Positions 17,223 to 26,262 of a DNA stretch of 64,000 nucleotides are shown in pieces. The stretch is from an uncultured Acetobacteraceae bacterium. Lineage in GTDB: Bacteria > Pseudomonadota > Alphaproteobacteria > Acetobacterales > Acetobacteraceae. Where the stretch lies: positions 62,001-126,000 of the forward strand of contig CALTUD010000004.1 of the NCBI GenBank assembly GCA_943912335.1. The letters are read 5' to 3'. The translations under genes and the position numbers were made by a program. The notes beneath the pieces are model-generated. The model was not told the DNA's origin. It ran no database searches and was given only the letters and a program-made list of their open reading frames with translations. How positions within the stretch are numbered: the first letter of the stretch is position 1; each line of letters starts with the position of its first letter.

Positions 17223-19466
17223 ATGCGCCCGTTCGCACTCGGACCTGAGGATGCCGCCTTGGACCACCTGCCAGAGACCTCCCTCCCGCACGACGAAGCC
17301 ACTGCCGCGCGTCCGCCTCAGGACGGGTATCCGGTCGGCGCCAGTGCGATCCTGGCCGACCGGCGCCTCCATACGCTGAAATTCGGCGATCTGTTCGGGG
17401 TGTTCGACGGCACCGGCAACATCCTGACCGGTCCCGGCATCGCCGACGGGCTGTATTACCTCGACACCCGCCATCTCTCGTCGCTGTCGCTGTCGATCGC
17501 CGGGCAGCCGCCGATCCTGCTCAGCGCCACCCTGCGGGAGAACAACGCCACGCTGAGCTGCGACCTCACCAACCCCGATCTGGTGCTGGACGGGCGCAAG
17601 GTCGATCACGACCTGCTGCATGTGCGGCGGACGCTGTTTCTGCGGCAGCAGACCTCGTTCGAGCGCATCCAGGTGCGCAATTACGACGTGGAGGAGCGCA
17701 CGCTGACGGTGGAGATCCGCTTCGCCGCCGATTTCGTCGATCTGTTCGAGGTGAGGGGCACGCCGCGCGCCAAGCACGGCCAGATGCGCCCGGCCGCGAT
17801 CGACGGCGACACGGTTCTGCTGGGCTACGAGGGGCTGGACGAGCGACTGCGCACCACCCGTCTGCGCTTCGCACCGATGCCGGACCGGATCACCGCCGAC
17901 AGCGCCTCGTTCACCCTCACGCTCAAGCCGGGTCAGCGCCAGCTGATCCATGTGGAGGTGAGCTGCAATCCGGTCTCGAAGCCGGAACGGGGCGTCGCGG
18001 AGAGCTTCCTCTACTCGCTGGTGGAGGCCAGGCGCGGCCTGCGCGTCTCGTCGTCGCGGGCGGCGGCGATCGCGTCTTCCAACGAGATCTTCAACGAGGC
18101 CATCCGTCGCTGCATCTGCGACATCTACATGCTGCTGACGGAGAAGCCGGAAGGGCCCTACCCCTATGCCGGCGTGCCCTGGTACTCCACCGCCTTCGGC
18201 CGCGATGCGCTGATCACCGCGTTGCAATGCCTATGGCTCGATCCGGCGATCGCGCACGGGGTCCTGAACTATCTGGCCCGGCATCAGGCCGACAAGGTCG
18301 ATCCGGTTGCCGATGCCGAGCCCGGCAAGATCCTGCACGAGGTGCGTCATGGCGAGATGGCGCAGCTGGGCGAGGTCCCGTTCCGGCACTATTACGGCAG
18401 TGTCGACTCCACGCCGCTCTTCGTGATGCTGGCCGGGGAATATCTCGACCGCACCGGCGACGTGGCCACGGTCGCGACTTTGTGGCCGCATATCGAGCGC
18501 GCGATCGGCTGGATCGAGAACTACGGCGACCGCGACGGCGACGGGTTCGTGGAATACGGCCGCCGCAACAAGGACGGTCTGGTGAATCAGGGCTGGAAGG
18601 ACAGCTTCGATTCCGTGTTCCATGCCGACGGCACGCTGGCCGAGGGGCCGATCGCCTTGTGCGAGGTGCAGGGCTACGTTTATGCCGCGCGGCGTGCCGC
18701 GGCTGCCATCGCGCAACGCATCGGGCACACGGCCTTCGCCGAGCGCATGACCGAGGCGGCCGAGCGCCTGCGCGTGGCGTTCAACTCCCGTTTCTGGATC
18801 GAGGAGCTCGGCACCTACGCGATCGCGCTCGACGGCAAGAAGCAGCCTTGTGCCGTGCGATCCTCCAATGCCGGGCATCTGCTGTTCTGCGGCATCGTGC
18901 CGCCCGATCGTGCGGCACGCATCGTGTCCGGGCTGATGGGGCGCAACTTCTTTTCCGGCTGGGGCATCCGCACCATTCCGGCCGGCGAGGCGCGCTACAA
19001 CCCGATGGCGTACCATAACGGCTCGGTCTGGCCGCACGACAACGCCATCATTGCGCTCGGACTGGCGCGTTACGGTTTCAAGGACGAGGCGGCGCGTGTC
19101 TTCGGCGGCCTGTTCGACGCGGCGCTCTATGCCGATCTGCGCCGTCTGCCGGAACTGTTCTGCGGTTTCGCCCGGCAGCGTGGCGAGGGGCCGGTGAAGT
19201 ATCCGGTGGCGTGTTCGCCGCAGGCCTGGGCTGCGGCGACCGTCCCCTCGCTGATGCAGGCCTCTCTCGGCATTCGCTTCGATCCGTTCACCGTCACCGT
19301 GCATTTCGAACGGCCGCGTCTGCCGCCGTTCTTGGACGAGGTGACGCTCTACAACCTGTCCGTGGGTGGGGCGAAGGTGACCGTGCATCTGCAGCGCGTC
19401 GGCACCGAGGTGGCGCTGAACGTGATCGAGCGTGATGGACCGATCAAGGTGCAGCTCACGAGCTGA
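17223..19466 (+). CDS. Amylo-alpha-1,6-glucosidase / glycogen-debranching-type enzyme
   Basis: The 747-residue protein has an N-terminal beta-rich GDE domain (about 40-300) with the LKFGDLFGVFDGTGNI and GLYYLDTRHLSSL motifs. A C-terminal alpha/alpha-toroid glucosidase domain follows, with PWYSTAFGRDALIT near residue 320, YYGSVDSTPLF near 390 and QGWKDSFDSVFHADG near 460. The last carries probable acid residues. Members are found near trehalose or glycogen genes and cleave alpha-1,6 or related glucan links. None of those genes is in the window, so the substrate remains open. It has no signal peptide and is probably cytoplasmic. Confidence 0.85.
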   Translation: MRPFALGPEDAALDHLPETSLPHDEATAARPPQDGYPVGASAILADRRLHTLKFGDLFGVFDGTGNILTGPGIADGLYYLDTRHLSSLSLSIAGQPPILLSATLRENNATLSCDLTNPDLVLDGRKVDHDLLHVRRTLFLRQQTSFERIQVRNYDVEERTLTVEIRFAADFVDLFEVRGTPRAKHGQMRPAAIDGDTVLLGYEGLDERLRTTRLRFAPMPDRITADSASFTLTLKPGQRQLIHVEVSCNPVSKPERGVAESFLYSLVEARRGLRVSSSRAAAIASSNEIFNEAIRRCICDIYMLLTEKPEGPYPYAGVPWYSTAFGRDALITALQCLWLDPAIAHGVLNYLARHQADKVDPVADAEPGKILHEVRHGEMAQLGEVPFRHYYGSVDSTPLFVMLAGEYLDRTGDVATVATLWPHIERAIGWIENYGDRDGDGFVEYGRRNKDGLVNQGWKDSFDSVFHADGTLAEGPIALCEVQGYVYAARRAAAAIAQRIGHTAFAERMTEAAERLRVAFNSRFWIEELGTYAIALDGKKQPCAVRSSNAGHLLFCGIVPPDRAARIVSGLMGRNFFSGWGIRTIPAGEARYNPMAYHNGSVWPHDNAIIALGLARYGFKDEAARVFGGLFDAALYADLRRLPELFCGFARQRGEGPVKYPVACSPQAWAAATVPSLMQASLGIRFDPFTVTVHFERPRLPPFLDEVTLYNLSVGGAKVTVHLQRVGTEVALNVIERDGPIKVQLTS

Positions 19467-19474
19467 TCATGCGC

Positions 19475-19508
19475 GGGAGGCGGTTCGCCCCAAGCTGGAT
19501 CGCCTCCC
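19475..19508 (+). terminator. Possible hairpin after the debranching enzyme gene
   Basis: Inverted repeat GGGAGGCG at 19475-19482 and CGCCTCCC at 19501-19508 with an 18-base loop, starting eight bases after the stop codon. No T-run follows, so termination is uncertain. Confidence 0.35.
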
Positions 19509-19622
19509 GACCCGGATGATGGTCATCGAGCACACGACGGAGTGAACGGGGCGTTTCCGGCAAAACGCGTGGAATGAGCGGCGGATCGTCCTATCGTCCT
19601 TCCAAAAGAACGGGAGGCGGAC

Positions 19623-20051
19623 ATGACGATCGCATCGATCCTCGCCAACAAGAGCGCGACCACGATCAAGGTGGAAGCGGACACGCCGATCGGGGATGTC
19701 ACGCGCATCCTCTATGAGAACAATATCGGCGCAGTTCTGGTGATGCGGGACGGGGAACTGCTCGGCTTCCTGTCCGATCGCGGCATCACCCGGGCGATGG
19801 CGCAGAACCCGAACGGGGTGCGCGCCATGCCGGCGGAAGCGGCGATGCGGCCCAGGCAGTTCGAGACCACGCCCTCCAGCAGCATTGAGGATGCGATGCG
19901 TCTGATGACCGATCACCGCGTGCGCTATCTGCCGGTGTTCGAGGATGGCGCCCTGGTCGGCATCGTCTCGATCGGCGACGTGGTGAAGGCGCTGCTGGAT
20001 CGGCAGACGGCCACGGTGGAAAGCCTGACGGCTTATATCTCTCAGAACTGA
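19623..20051 (+). CDS. CBS-domain pair protein
   Basis: The 142-residue protein consists almost entirely of two CBS motifs (about 10-60 and 75-130), recognisable as TPIGDVTRILYENNIGAVLVM and SSIEDAMRLMTDHRVRYLPV, each followed by a GxxSxGDV-type end (GIVSIGDVVKALL). CBS pairs bind adenosine nucleotides such as AMP, ATP or SAM and act as energy sensors. A good ribosome-binding site, GGGAGG, lies just before the ATG at 19623. It stands alone between a hairpin and its own terminator-like stem. The effector target is unknown. Confidence 0.88.
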   Translation: MTIASILANKSATTIKVEADTPIGDVTRILYENNIGAVLVMRDGELLGFLSDRGITRAMAQNPNGVRAMPAEAAMRPRQFETTPSSSIEDAMRLMTDHRVRYLPVFEDGALVGIVSIGDVVKALLDRQTATVESLTAYISQN

Positions 20052-20083
20052 CCGAGCGACCCGTCCCGGGGTGATCCGCACGG

Positions 20084-20113
20084 GAGCCGGATGTGGATGG
20101 TCGCATCCGGCTC
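20084..20113 (+). terminator. Hairpin after the CBS gene
   Basis: Perfect ten-base-pair inverted repeat, GAGCCGGATG at 20084-20093 and CATCCGGCTC at 20104-20113, loop of ten bases, 33 bases after the CBS stop codon. No T-run follows, so strength as an intrinsic terminator is uncertain. Confidence 0.5.
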
Positions 20114-20150
20114 GGCATGGCGGCTCTGCGCCGACCGGAAGAATGCGCAT

Positions 20151-20178
20151 TTGACATAGTGTTTCCTTGCACTAAATA
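20151..20178 (+). promoter_or_regulatory. Putative promoter of the TonB-dependent receptor gene
   Basis: A consensus -35 hexamer TTGACA at 20151-20156 is followed after 16 bases by TAAATA at 20173-20178, in a locally AT-rich stretch. It is 10-34 bases before the possible receptor starts. No Fur box was recognised with confidence. Confidence 0.45.
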
Positions 20179-20187
20179 CGTCATGCG

Positions 20188-22368
20188 ATGATGTTATACA
20201 TAAACACACCTATGATGCGTGGAATCGTGGCGGGAGCGGCGATGCTGATGCTGCCTGCCGTCGCCATGGGGCAGCAGGGGCTGCCAGCCGACACGCTCTT
20301 GTCCAAGCCGACCGGCAAGCAGAAGCAGGGATCTCGGCACTCGAAATCGGCCGCCGCGCCGCAGCAGCCGGAAACGGTGACGGTGACCGGCCAATCGGTG
20401 TCCCGACGGGTTGAAGGTGGTGCGCTGGGAACACGGTCCGACCTGGATACGCCTTTCTCGGCGCATACGGTGACGGCGGCCGAGTTGCAGGATCGTCAGG
20501 TGAAATCGTTGGCGCGCGTCTTTTCCCAGGATGCGTCCGTGGTGGCGAATGGCGACACCTATTCTTTCAATTCCTATTCGCAGACCGTGCGCGGCGTGCC
20601 GCTGGACGACTACAATTCCTACAGGATCAACGGCGATCCGTTCTATATGACGACGGTGGAGCTGCCGTTGGAATCGTTCGAGGCGGTCCAGCTTCTCAAG
20701 GGCGCGTCCGGCTTCATGTATGGTTTCAACGCTCCTGGCGGCCTGATCAATTACGAGACCAAGAAGCCGACGGATCACCGTTTCACCAGCGCGGATCTCG
20801 GCTATTCATCGGATGGTGTCTTCCAGCAGCACGTCGACACCGGCGGCCGTCTGCTCAACAACGTGTTCGGCTATCGGCTCAATCTGACGCATGAGCAAGG
20901 CCAGACCTACAACGGTTCGAACGTGCGACGTTATTCCGGATCGCTCGGCCTCGATGCGCGCATCACCGACGATCTGCTCTGGTACGGCAATCTGATCTAC
21001 CAGGATCGCCGTGTCCGTGGCGGCGTCCAGGATTTCTATATCGGGGATCCGAACACATACACGGGCGGGCTGCCGAAAGCGATCAGCGGCACGACCAATC
21101 TTTCCGGCTATCCCGATCTGTTCTTCGACTCGCATGTCTTCTACGGACAAACCGGGTTGCGTTGGACCCTCTCACCGAACTGGTCGGCGCATGTGGACTA
21201 CAGCAACAGCCGTGACTGGCGCTCCTATAAATCGGAGTGGCAACCTCTGGACAACCGGAACGGTGACTACCAGGTCGCGCTGGATACCGATCCGCGCTCC
21301 TGGTCGCAGTACAACCAGGTGCAGGCAATCGTCGAAGGGCATTTCCATACCTGGAGCGTGGAACATCAGCTCGTGCTCGGCGCAAGCTGGCAGGGTCTGA
21401 ACAAGTATCTGCCGAACAACAACCTTTCGGACGTTCCGATCGGTCCGGAAAACCTGTATCGGCCGGTGATCATCCACGATTATCCGAGCCCGTTCGACAA
21501 CACGGTGTTCCGCTCCTTCCATTCCGATCAGGAGGGCGTGTTCGCGAGCGACACGATGACGCTCGGCAAGGTCTCCCTTCTGGGCGGTGTTCGCTTCACC
21601 GATTATTTCGAAGAAGACTACGACGGGCAGGGCGGCAAGACGGCCTATACAGAGACGCCGATCACGCCGGTCGCAGCACTTCTGTATCATCCCTGGCGCG
21701 ATACCACCCTGTACGCGAGCTATGTTCAGGCCCTGCAGAGCGGGGGCACCGTCGCGGACAGCTACGTCAATGCCCGTGCCACGCTTCCGGTCGTGATGTC
21801 CGACCAGATCGAGGTGGGTGCCAAGCTCGAACGTCGCCGCTGGTCGCTCTCCGCTGCGATCTATCGGATCGAAGCCGGCGCGCAGTATGCGAACAGCGCC
21901 AACGTCTATGTCTCGAACGGCACGCAACGCTACGAGGGGATCGAGGTGAACGGGCATATGTCGCTGCCGCTCGGTCTGGTTCTGACCAACAACATCGCCT
22001 TCGAGCGCGCGACCTATCTGAAGACCGATCCCGACATCCAGGGGAAATCGGTGGAAGGCGTTCCCGGCGTACAGGACACGGTTCAGTTGACGGAGAATTT
22101 CAGCGCGGTGCCCGGTCTCAGCACCACGGCGGAAGTGCATGTCACCAAGCGGATGTGGGGCGATGATTTCAATACCTACCATATCCCATCGACGACGCTG
22201 TTGAACTTGCGCGCCAGCTACAAGTTCACGGCGGATCGTCACCCGGTCACCTTGCGCGCCGAACTCGATAACGTCGCCAATCTGCATTACTGGGGTTATC
22301 TGGCTTCGGATTATTTCTTCGTCGGACCGCCGCGCACGCTGTTCCTGAACGCCAGCGTAGGGTTCTGA
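20188..22368 (+). CDS. TonB-dependent siderophore-type receptor
   Basis: The 726-residue protein has a signal peptide ending around AVAMGQQ. A periplasmic plug domain (about 70-215) carries TVTGQSVSRRV and the LLKGASGFMYGFNAPGGLINYETKKP pattern typical of ferric-siderophore receptors. A 22-strand barrel follows, ending in the terminal aromatic LFLNASVGF. It imports a large iron complex or a similar ligand across the outer membrane using TonB-ExbBD energy. No TonB, sigma/anti-sigma or siderophore genes lie beside it. The start is uncertain: ATGs at 20188 and 20191, or 20212 and 20215, which lie nearer the signal peptide core; none has a clear ribosome-binding site. Confidence 0.9.
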   Translation: MMLYINTPMMRGIVAGAAMLMLPAVAMGQQGLPADTLLSKPTGKQKQGSRHSKSAAAPQQPETVTVTGQSVSRRVEGGALGTRSDLDTPFSAHTVTAAELQDRQVKSLARVFSQDASVVANGDTYSFNSYSQTVRGVPLDDYNSYRINGDPFYMTTVELPLESFEAVQLLKGASGFMYGFNAPGGLINYETKKPTDHRFTSADLGYSSDGVFQQHVDTGGRLLNNVFGYRLNLTHEQGQTYNGSNVRRYSGSLGLDARITDDLLWYGNLIYQDRRVRGGVQDFYIGDPNTYTGGLPKAISGTTNLSGYPDLFFDSHVFYGQTGLRWTLSPNWSAHVDYSNSRDWRSYKSEWQPLDNRNGDYQVALDTDPRSWSQYNQVQAIVEGHFHTWSVEHQLVLGASWQGLNKYLPNNNLSDVPIGPENLYRPVIIHDYPSPFDNTVFRSFHSDQEGVFASDTMTLGKVSLLGGVRFTDYFEEDYDGQGGKTAYTETPITPVAALLYHPWRDTTLYASYVQALQSGGTVADSYVNARATLPVVMSDQIEVGAKLERRRWSLSAAIYRIEAGAQYANSANVYVSNGTQRYEGIEVNGHMSLPLGLVLTNNIAFERATYLKTDPDIQGKSVEGVPGVQDTVQLTENFSAVPGLSTTAEVHVTKRMWGDDFNTYHIPSTTLLNLRASYKFTADRHPVTLRAELDNVANLHYWGYLASDYFFVGPPRTLFLNASVGF

Positions 22369-22609
22369 AGACGCCTCGAAAGGCACGATCCGCCCCCGGA
22401 GAGGAACCTGCTCTGCCCTGTGGGGTCCGGCCGGACCGCGCCATGACGGCCGTTCCGATCCGGATCCCCGGGACGCCGTTCCTGGCCCTGTGATTCGAAC
22501 CGGTTGCCCGCGTCCTGCCGCGCGGCGCTCGCGGAGGGCGGTTCGTATCTTGCCCGGCGCCTCGGGCCGGCACACCATCGCCGCTTCCGACGCTCCGGAG
22601 TGTTCCGTT

Positions 22610-23239
22610 TTGGTGCTGCACAGACGAACCTTTCTCGCCGCCGCTGCCATGGCGGGCCTGCCGATCGCAGGGTTGCGATCCGCACGCGCGACGGTTCCGG
22701 CCGGTGTGACGGCGGAAACGCTGCCGGAACACAGTTTCGGCGATCCGAACGCCAGGCTGGTGGTGCAGGAATGGTTCTCGCTCACCTGCACCCATTGCGC
22801 GCATTTCAGCGAGGTGGTGTTTCCCGAGATCAAGACTCGCCTGATCGACACGGGCAAGATCCGCTACACCTTCCATGACTATCCGCTGGATCGGCTCGCG
22901 CTGGCGGCGGCGATGATCGCGGATTCCCTGCCGGAAGACCGCTATCTGCCGTTCATCGAGGCCCTGTTTTCCAGCCAGGATCGCTGGGCGTTCGACCGCT
23001 CGGCCGATCCGATCGCCCTGCTGCGTCGGAATGCGCTGCTGGCCGGGATGCCGGGCGCCGAGGTGGACGCCACGCTGCAGAACGACGCGCTGCGTCGGGC
23101 GATCGTGGAGAAGCAGGATCAGGCGACCAAGCAATACAACATCGCCGGCACGCCCACCTTCGTGTTCGGGCAGACCGTGCAGGCGATCGTGCCGGATTAC
23201 GCGACCTTCGCGCGCTACGTCAGTGAAGCCGGAGGCTGA
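22610..23239 (+). CDS. Tat-exported DsbA-like thiol oxidoreductase
   Basis: The 209-residue protein has a twin-arginine signal (HRRTFLAAAAMAGLPIAGL) followed by a thioredoxin-fold DsbA domain with the CTHC active site in WFSLTCTHCAHFSEV. The cis-proline loop is AGTPTFVFG near the C-terminus, and a helical insert lies between. It is expected to oxidise or isomerise disulfides in periplasmic proteins. No ATG fits: the conserved part begins at a TTG (22610) or GTG (22613), with GGAG at 22597-22600 as ribosome-binding site. The upstream in-frame extension is not protein-like and is left out. Its stop directly abuts the stop of the convergent barrel gene. Confidence 0.85.
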   Translation: MVLHRRTFLAAAAMAGLPIAGLRSARATVPAGVTAETLPEHSFGDPNARLVVQEWFSLTCTHCAHFSEVVFPEIKTRLIDTGKIRYTFHDYPLDRLALAAAMIADSLPEDRYLPFIEALFSSQDRWAFDRSADPIALLRRNALLAGMPGAEVDATLQNDALRRAIVEKQDQATKQYNIAGTPTFVFGQTVQAIVPDYATFARYVSEAGG

Positions 23240-24250
23240 TCAGAACACGCAGTTCACGGCGAGCTGCGGGCTGATCGTGCGCTGCTCGTCATGGCCGGAG
23301 ACGGGCAGGGTGACACCGAGAATCGCGCCGAAGCGCGGCGACCAGCTCCATTCCAGCGCGGGGCCGACCGACCAGTCTCCGCTGGACGGGGCGCTACGGC
23401 GCACCGGGCTCCCGTCGGCGTCGATGCCGCGCAGGACGGCACCATCGGCCCAGCTGCGATAGAGATCGAGCGCCAGCACCCATTGCCGTGTCAGTCCCCA
23501 TTCCACCGAGGCGCCCGCGTTGCCGAACGAGCCGGGGCGGGCGCGGCCGTGGAACCCAGCTTGCGTGCCGTAGGCGCTGAGGCCGGATACGGTCGCGGTG
23601 GACACGCGTATGCGCTCGGCGGCGAACACGCGCAGACGAACCGCGTGGCCGGAGACATGATAGGTCGACTGGCTGACGATGCCGGTGCGCAGGAACCAGG
23701 CGCCGGTGCCGACCCCGTCCTGGGCGCGTGCCAGGCCGTCGTAGCGGCCCGTGGGCGCGTTCACGCCGAGCGCCAGGGTCACGTTGGGGATCAGCCGCCG
23801 CTCGTTCGGGTCCAGCACGCGAAGCTCGAGCTCCACCGGAAGGTCGCCGAACTGCACGCCGCTGCTGGCGCGACGCCGGGCGAGCCCTTCTGTGAAGGCC
23901 GGCAGGGCGTAGATCGAGAGGCGGTCGGTCAGCCCGTATTTCATCAGCGTCTGGCTGACCAGATCGTGCGCATGAGTGGTGTCGGGTTCGAGCCGTCCGT
24001 GCGAATCGAAGCGGCCATCGGCGTTGTTCAGCGCCAGATAGGGTTCGACCGCCAGCATCCCGGCCGCGGACTCGGCCGGCGAGGGGGAGAACAGCGAGCC
24101 GGTATACCACTGCTCCGGCGGGCTGGGGGACGGATCGGCGGCCAGAGCCGGAACCGGCACCAGGCACGACAGCAGCACGGGGGCGGCGTTCTGGGTCCGC
24201 CGGCCCGTGATCGTTCGCCGCTCCGCGTTCTGTCTGCGGTGCTGTGTCAT
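23240..24250 (-). CDS. Outer-membrane beta-barrel protein, MetA/phenol-degradation-like
   Basis: The 336-residue protein has a signal peptide cleaved after a PALAADP site near residue 38. It then shows repeated amphipathic strands and a terminal phenylalanine (AVNCVF), as for barrels assembled by Bam. Motifs such as LMKYGLTDRLSIYALPAF, ALGVNAPTGRYDG and VGPALEWSWSPRFGAILGV resemble the 'transporter' proteins of the phenol MetA-degradation family. Function in that family is poorly defined; passive uptake of hydrophobic compounds is often proposed. It is 15 bases from the polysaccharide exporter ATPase gene on the same strand, so a link to surface polysaccharide is also possible. Confidence 0.65.
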   Translation of the reverse strand: MTQHRRQNAERRTITGRRTQNAAPVLLSCLVPVPALAADPSPSPPEQWYTGSLFSPSPAESAAGMLAVEPYLALNNADGRFDSHGRLEPDTTHAHDLVSQTLMKYGLTDRLSIYALPAFTEGLARRRASSGVQFGDLPVELELRVLDPNERRLIPNVTLALGVNAPTGRYDGLARAQDGVGTGAWFLRTGIVSQSTYHVSGHAVRLRVFAAERIRVSTATVSGLSAYGTQAGFHGRARPGSFGNAGASVEWGLTRQWVLALDLYRSWADGAVLRGIDADGSPVRRSAPSSGDWSVGPALEWSWSPRFGAILGVTLPVSGHDEQRTISPQLAVNCVF

Positions 24251-24265
24251 GTTTCGGGCGATGCG

Positions 24266-25093
24266 CTAGAGGGCGGGCGCCGCCCCGCTCTCGTAGCGCG
24301 TCATGATCTCGTCCACCGGACCGTCCGCGACGATGCGCCCGGCTTCGAGCCAGATCAGGCGGGTGCACCATTGCCGCAGAACGTCCGGCATGTGCGAGGT
24401 CAGCACCAGGATTTCCGCGCCGCGCACCACCGTTTCCAGACGGGCATGGGCCTTGTCGCGGAAGCGCGAGTCGCCGGCCATGAACCACTCGTCCATCAGC
24501 AGGATCTGCGGGGCGATGGCGGTGGCCAGACCGAAACCGAGGCGCACCACCATGCCGGAGGAGTAAAGCCGCACCGGGAGGTCCATGAACGGTCCGAGTG
24601 CTGCGAAACCCTCGACGTCTTCTTCCAGCGCGCGGATGGCGGCAGCGTTGAGGCCGACATAGCGACCGCGCAGGGTGATGTTCTCGCGCCCGGTCAGGTC
24701 GAGATTCATCCCGAAATTGGTGTCGAGCAGGGTGTTGATCGAGCCGCCGGTATGGATGCGTCCGGCCACCGGCTCGTAGATGCCGCCCAGGACGCGGAGC
24801 AGGCTCGATTTGCCGGCGCCGTTGCGGCCGACGATGCCGAGCCGTTCGCCGGAGCGGATGGAGAAATTGAGGTCGCGCAGCGCCTGCACCACCACGCGCC
24901 GGGTGGCGTTCGGGTCGTCCGGCGTGCGTCCGGCGCGGCCGAGCGGACCGCCGACCTTGCCGGACACGCCGCTCAGCACCGTCTTCTTCAGCGAACGTGC
25001 GCCGCCGTGATAGAGTGGGAAGTCGAGCGACAGCGCCGTCACGTCGATGAACGCGCGCCCGCCGGGCGGGGCCTGGATAGGGTTGGTCAGCAT
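24266..25093 (-). CDS. Polysaccharide/teichoic-acid-type ABC exporter ATPase (Wzt-like)
   Basis: The 275-residue ATPase has Walker A GRNGAGKSSLLRVLGG near residue 95, the switch region typical of the Wzt/TagH/KpsT subfamily (GSINTLLDTNFGMNLDLTGRENI), a signature YSSGMVVRLGF in place of LSGGQ, and Walker B ILLMDEWF. An insert before Walker A is unusual, about 30 residues after SLKKTVLSGVSG. It has no C-terminal O-antigen-binding domain. It would drive export of a lipid-linked glycan with the permease encoded five bases upstream. No glycosyltransferase genes are near, so the glycan is unknown. Confidence 0.88.
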   Translation of the reverse strand: MLTNPIQAPPGGRAFIDVTALSLDFPLYHGGARSLKKTVLSGVSGKVGGPLGRAGRTPDDPNATRRVVVQALRDLNFSIRSGERLGIVGRNGAGKSSLLRVLGGIYEPVAGRIHTGGSINTLLDTNFGMNLDLTGRENITLRGRYVGLNAAAIRALEEDVEGFAALGPFMDLPVRLYSSGMVVRLGFGLATAIAPQILLMDEWFMAGDSRFRDKAHARLETVVRGAEILVLTSHMPDVLRQWCTRLIWLEAGRIVADGPVDEIMTRYESGAAPAL

Positions 25094-25098
25094 CCGGT

Positions 25099-26061
25099 TC
25101 AGACCCAAAACGCGATGCGCGGACGGGCGCGCACGAACACACGCCACGACACGAGGCACAGCAGCGCGCTGTAGACCAGCGCCGCGACCCAGGTGAACGG
25201 CGTCGGCATCGTGCCCAGCAGCGGCGCGCGCACCACTTCGAGCAGGGAGTCGAACGGGTTGATCGGCAGCCACCAGGAGCGCTGGCCGAGCTGGGATGGC
25301 TTCCAGATCACGGGGGTGAGGTAATAGGCGATCTGCAGCAGGCTGCCGATGATCGGCGGCACGTCGCGGAAGCGGGCGCAGATCGCACCCAGCAGGTAGC
25401 AGGAGGCGGCACCGTCCAGCAGCCACAAGGCAAGGCCGGGCAGGCACAGAAAGCCTGTCAGCCCCGGCCATTGCCCGAAGATGGCGAACACCACCACCGG
25501 CACCACCACGTTGTGGCCCAGAACGATGACGTTGCGCACCACGGTCCGGATCACCTGCACGGTGAACGGCATGCGCATGGAGCGGATGGTCTGCTCGGCA
25601 TCGATGAAGCTGTTGCAGGCTTCGCCGGCCAGGCCACCGATGCCGGCCTGCCAGAGGATCAGGGACAGAGCGAGGTAGGGCAGGTATTCCGCCAGGCCGA
25701 TATGGAAAAGGGCAGCGTAGAGAAAGCCCATCGAGCCGACCATCACCGCACTGGACAAGGTCAGCCAGAGCGGACCCAGAGCCGATCCGCGATAGCGCAG
25801 CTTGATGTCGAGCCAGCCCAGGGTGAAGGCGAGGCGCCAGAGGGCGAGTCCGTCGCGAAGATCGGCGCGCGCGGCGAGGCCGCGTGTGCGGCGTCCGAGC
25901 CGGGCGTCGATCAGCATCTCTGGCATGGAATCGTGCGCGGCGCCGGCCAGGGCGGTCGCGGAGCCGGGGGATTCGACCGCCGTCACGGCCGCGTCGATCG
26001 GTCCGGCCGCATCGCGGTCCGGCTCGGGCGAAGGCTCCGTCACGGATGGCAGCGCGCTCAT
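25099..26061 (-). CDS. ABC-2 type polysaccharide export permease (Wzm-like)
   Basis: The 320-residue membrane protein has a hydrophilic N-terminal segment of about 75 residues, then LAFTLGWLDIKLRYRGSALGPLWLTL, which is the cytoplasmic helix and first membrane entry typical of Wzm/KpsM. Six membrane segments follow. The ICARFRDVPPIIGSLLQIAYYLTPVIW motif near residue 240 is characteristic of this family. It forms the inner-membrane channel with the adjacent ATPase. I used the ATG at 26061; an upstream in-frame ATG at 26229 would add a 56-residue stretch without membrane-protein character. Confidence 0.88.
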   Translation of the reverse strand: MSALPSVTEPSPEPDRDAAGPIDAAVTAVESPGSATALAGAAHDSMPEMLIDARLGRRTRGLAARADLRDGLALWRLAFTLGWLDIKLRYRGSALGPLWLTLSSAVMVGSMGFLYAALFHIGLAEYLPYLALSLILWQAGIGGLAGEACNSFIDAEQTIRSMRMPFTVQVIRTVVRNVIVLGHNVVVPVVVFAIFGQWPGLTGFLCLPGLALWLLDGAASCYLLGAICARFRDVPPIIGSLLQIAYYLTPVIWKPSQLGQRSWWLPINPFDSLLEVVRAPLLGTMPTPFTWVAALVYSALLCLVSWRVFVRARPRIAFWV

Positions 26062-26262
26062 GGGCGCGGCGTAGCCGATCCGCTGTTGCCCGGCAATGGA
26101 TTGCGCGGGGTGGGTGCGGGACGAACCGTGACGTTCCTGCGACGGATCTGGTCTTAAATTCGCCCAACAGATGGTTGATGTTGCGGCAGAGATGGAGCCA
26201 CTGTAAGGCGGAGGAACGGTTTTCTCCACCTGAGCCTTGGCTGCCGGAGTTCAAGCAAGCCG

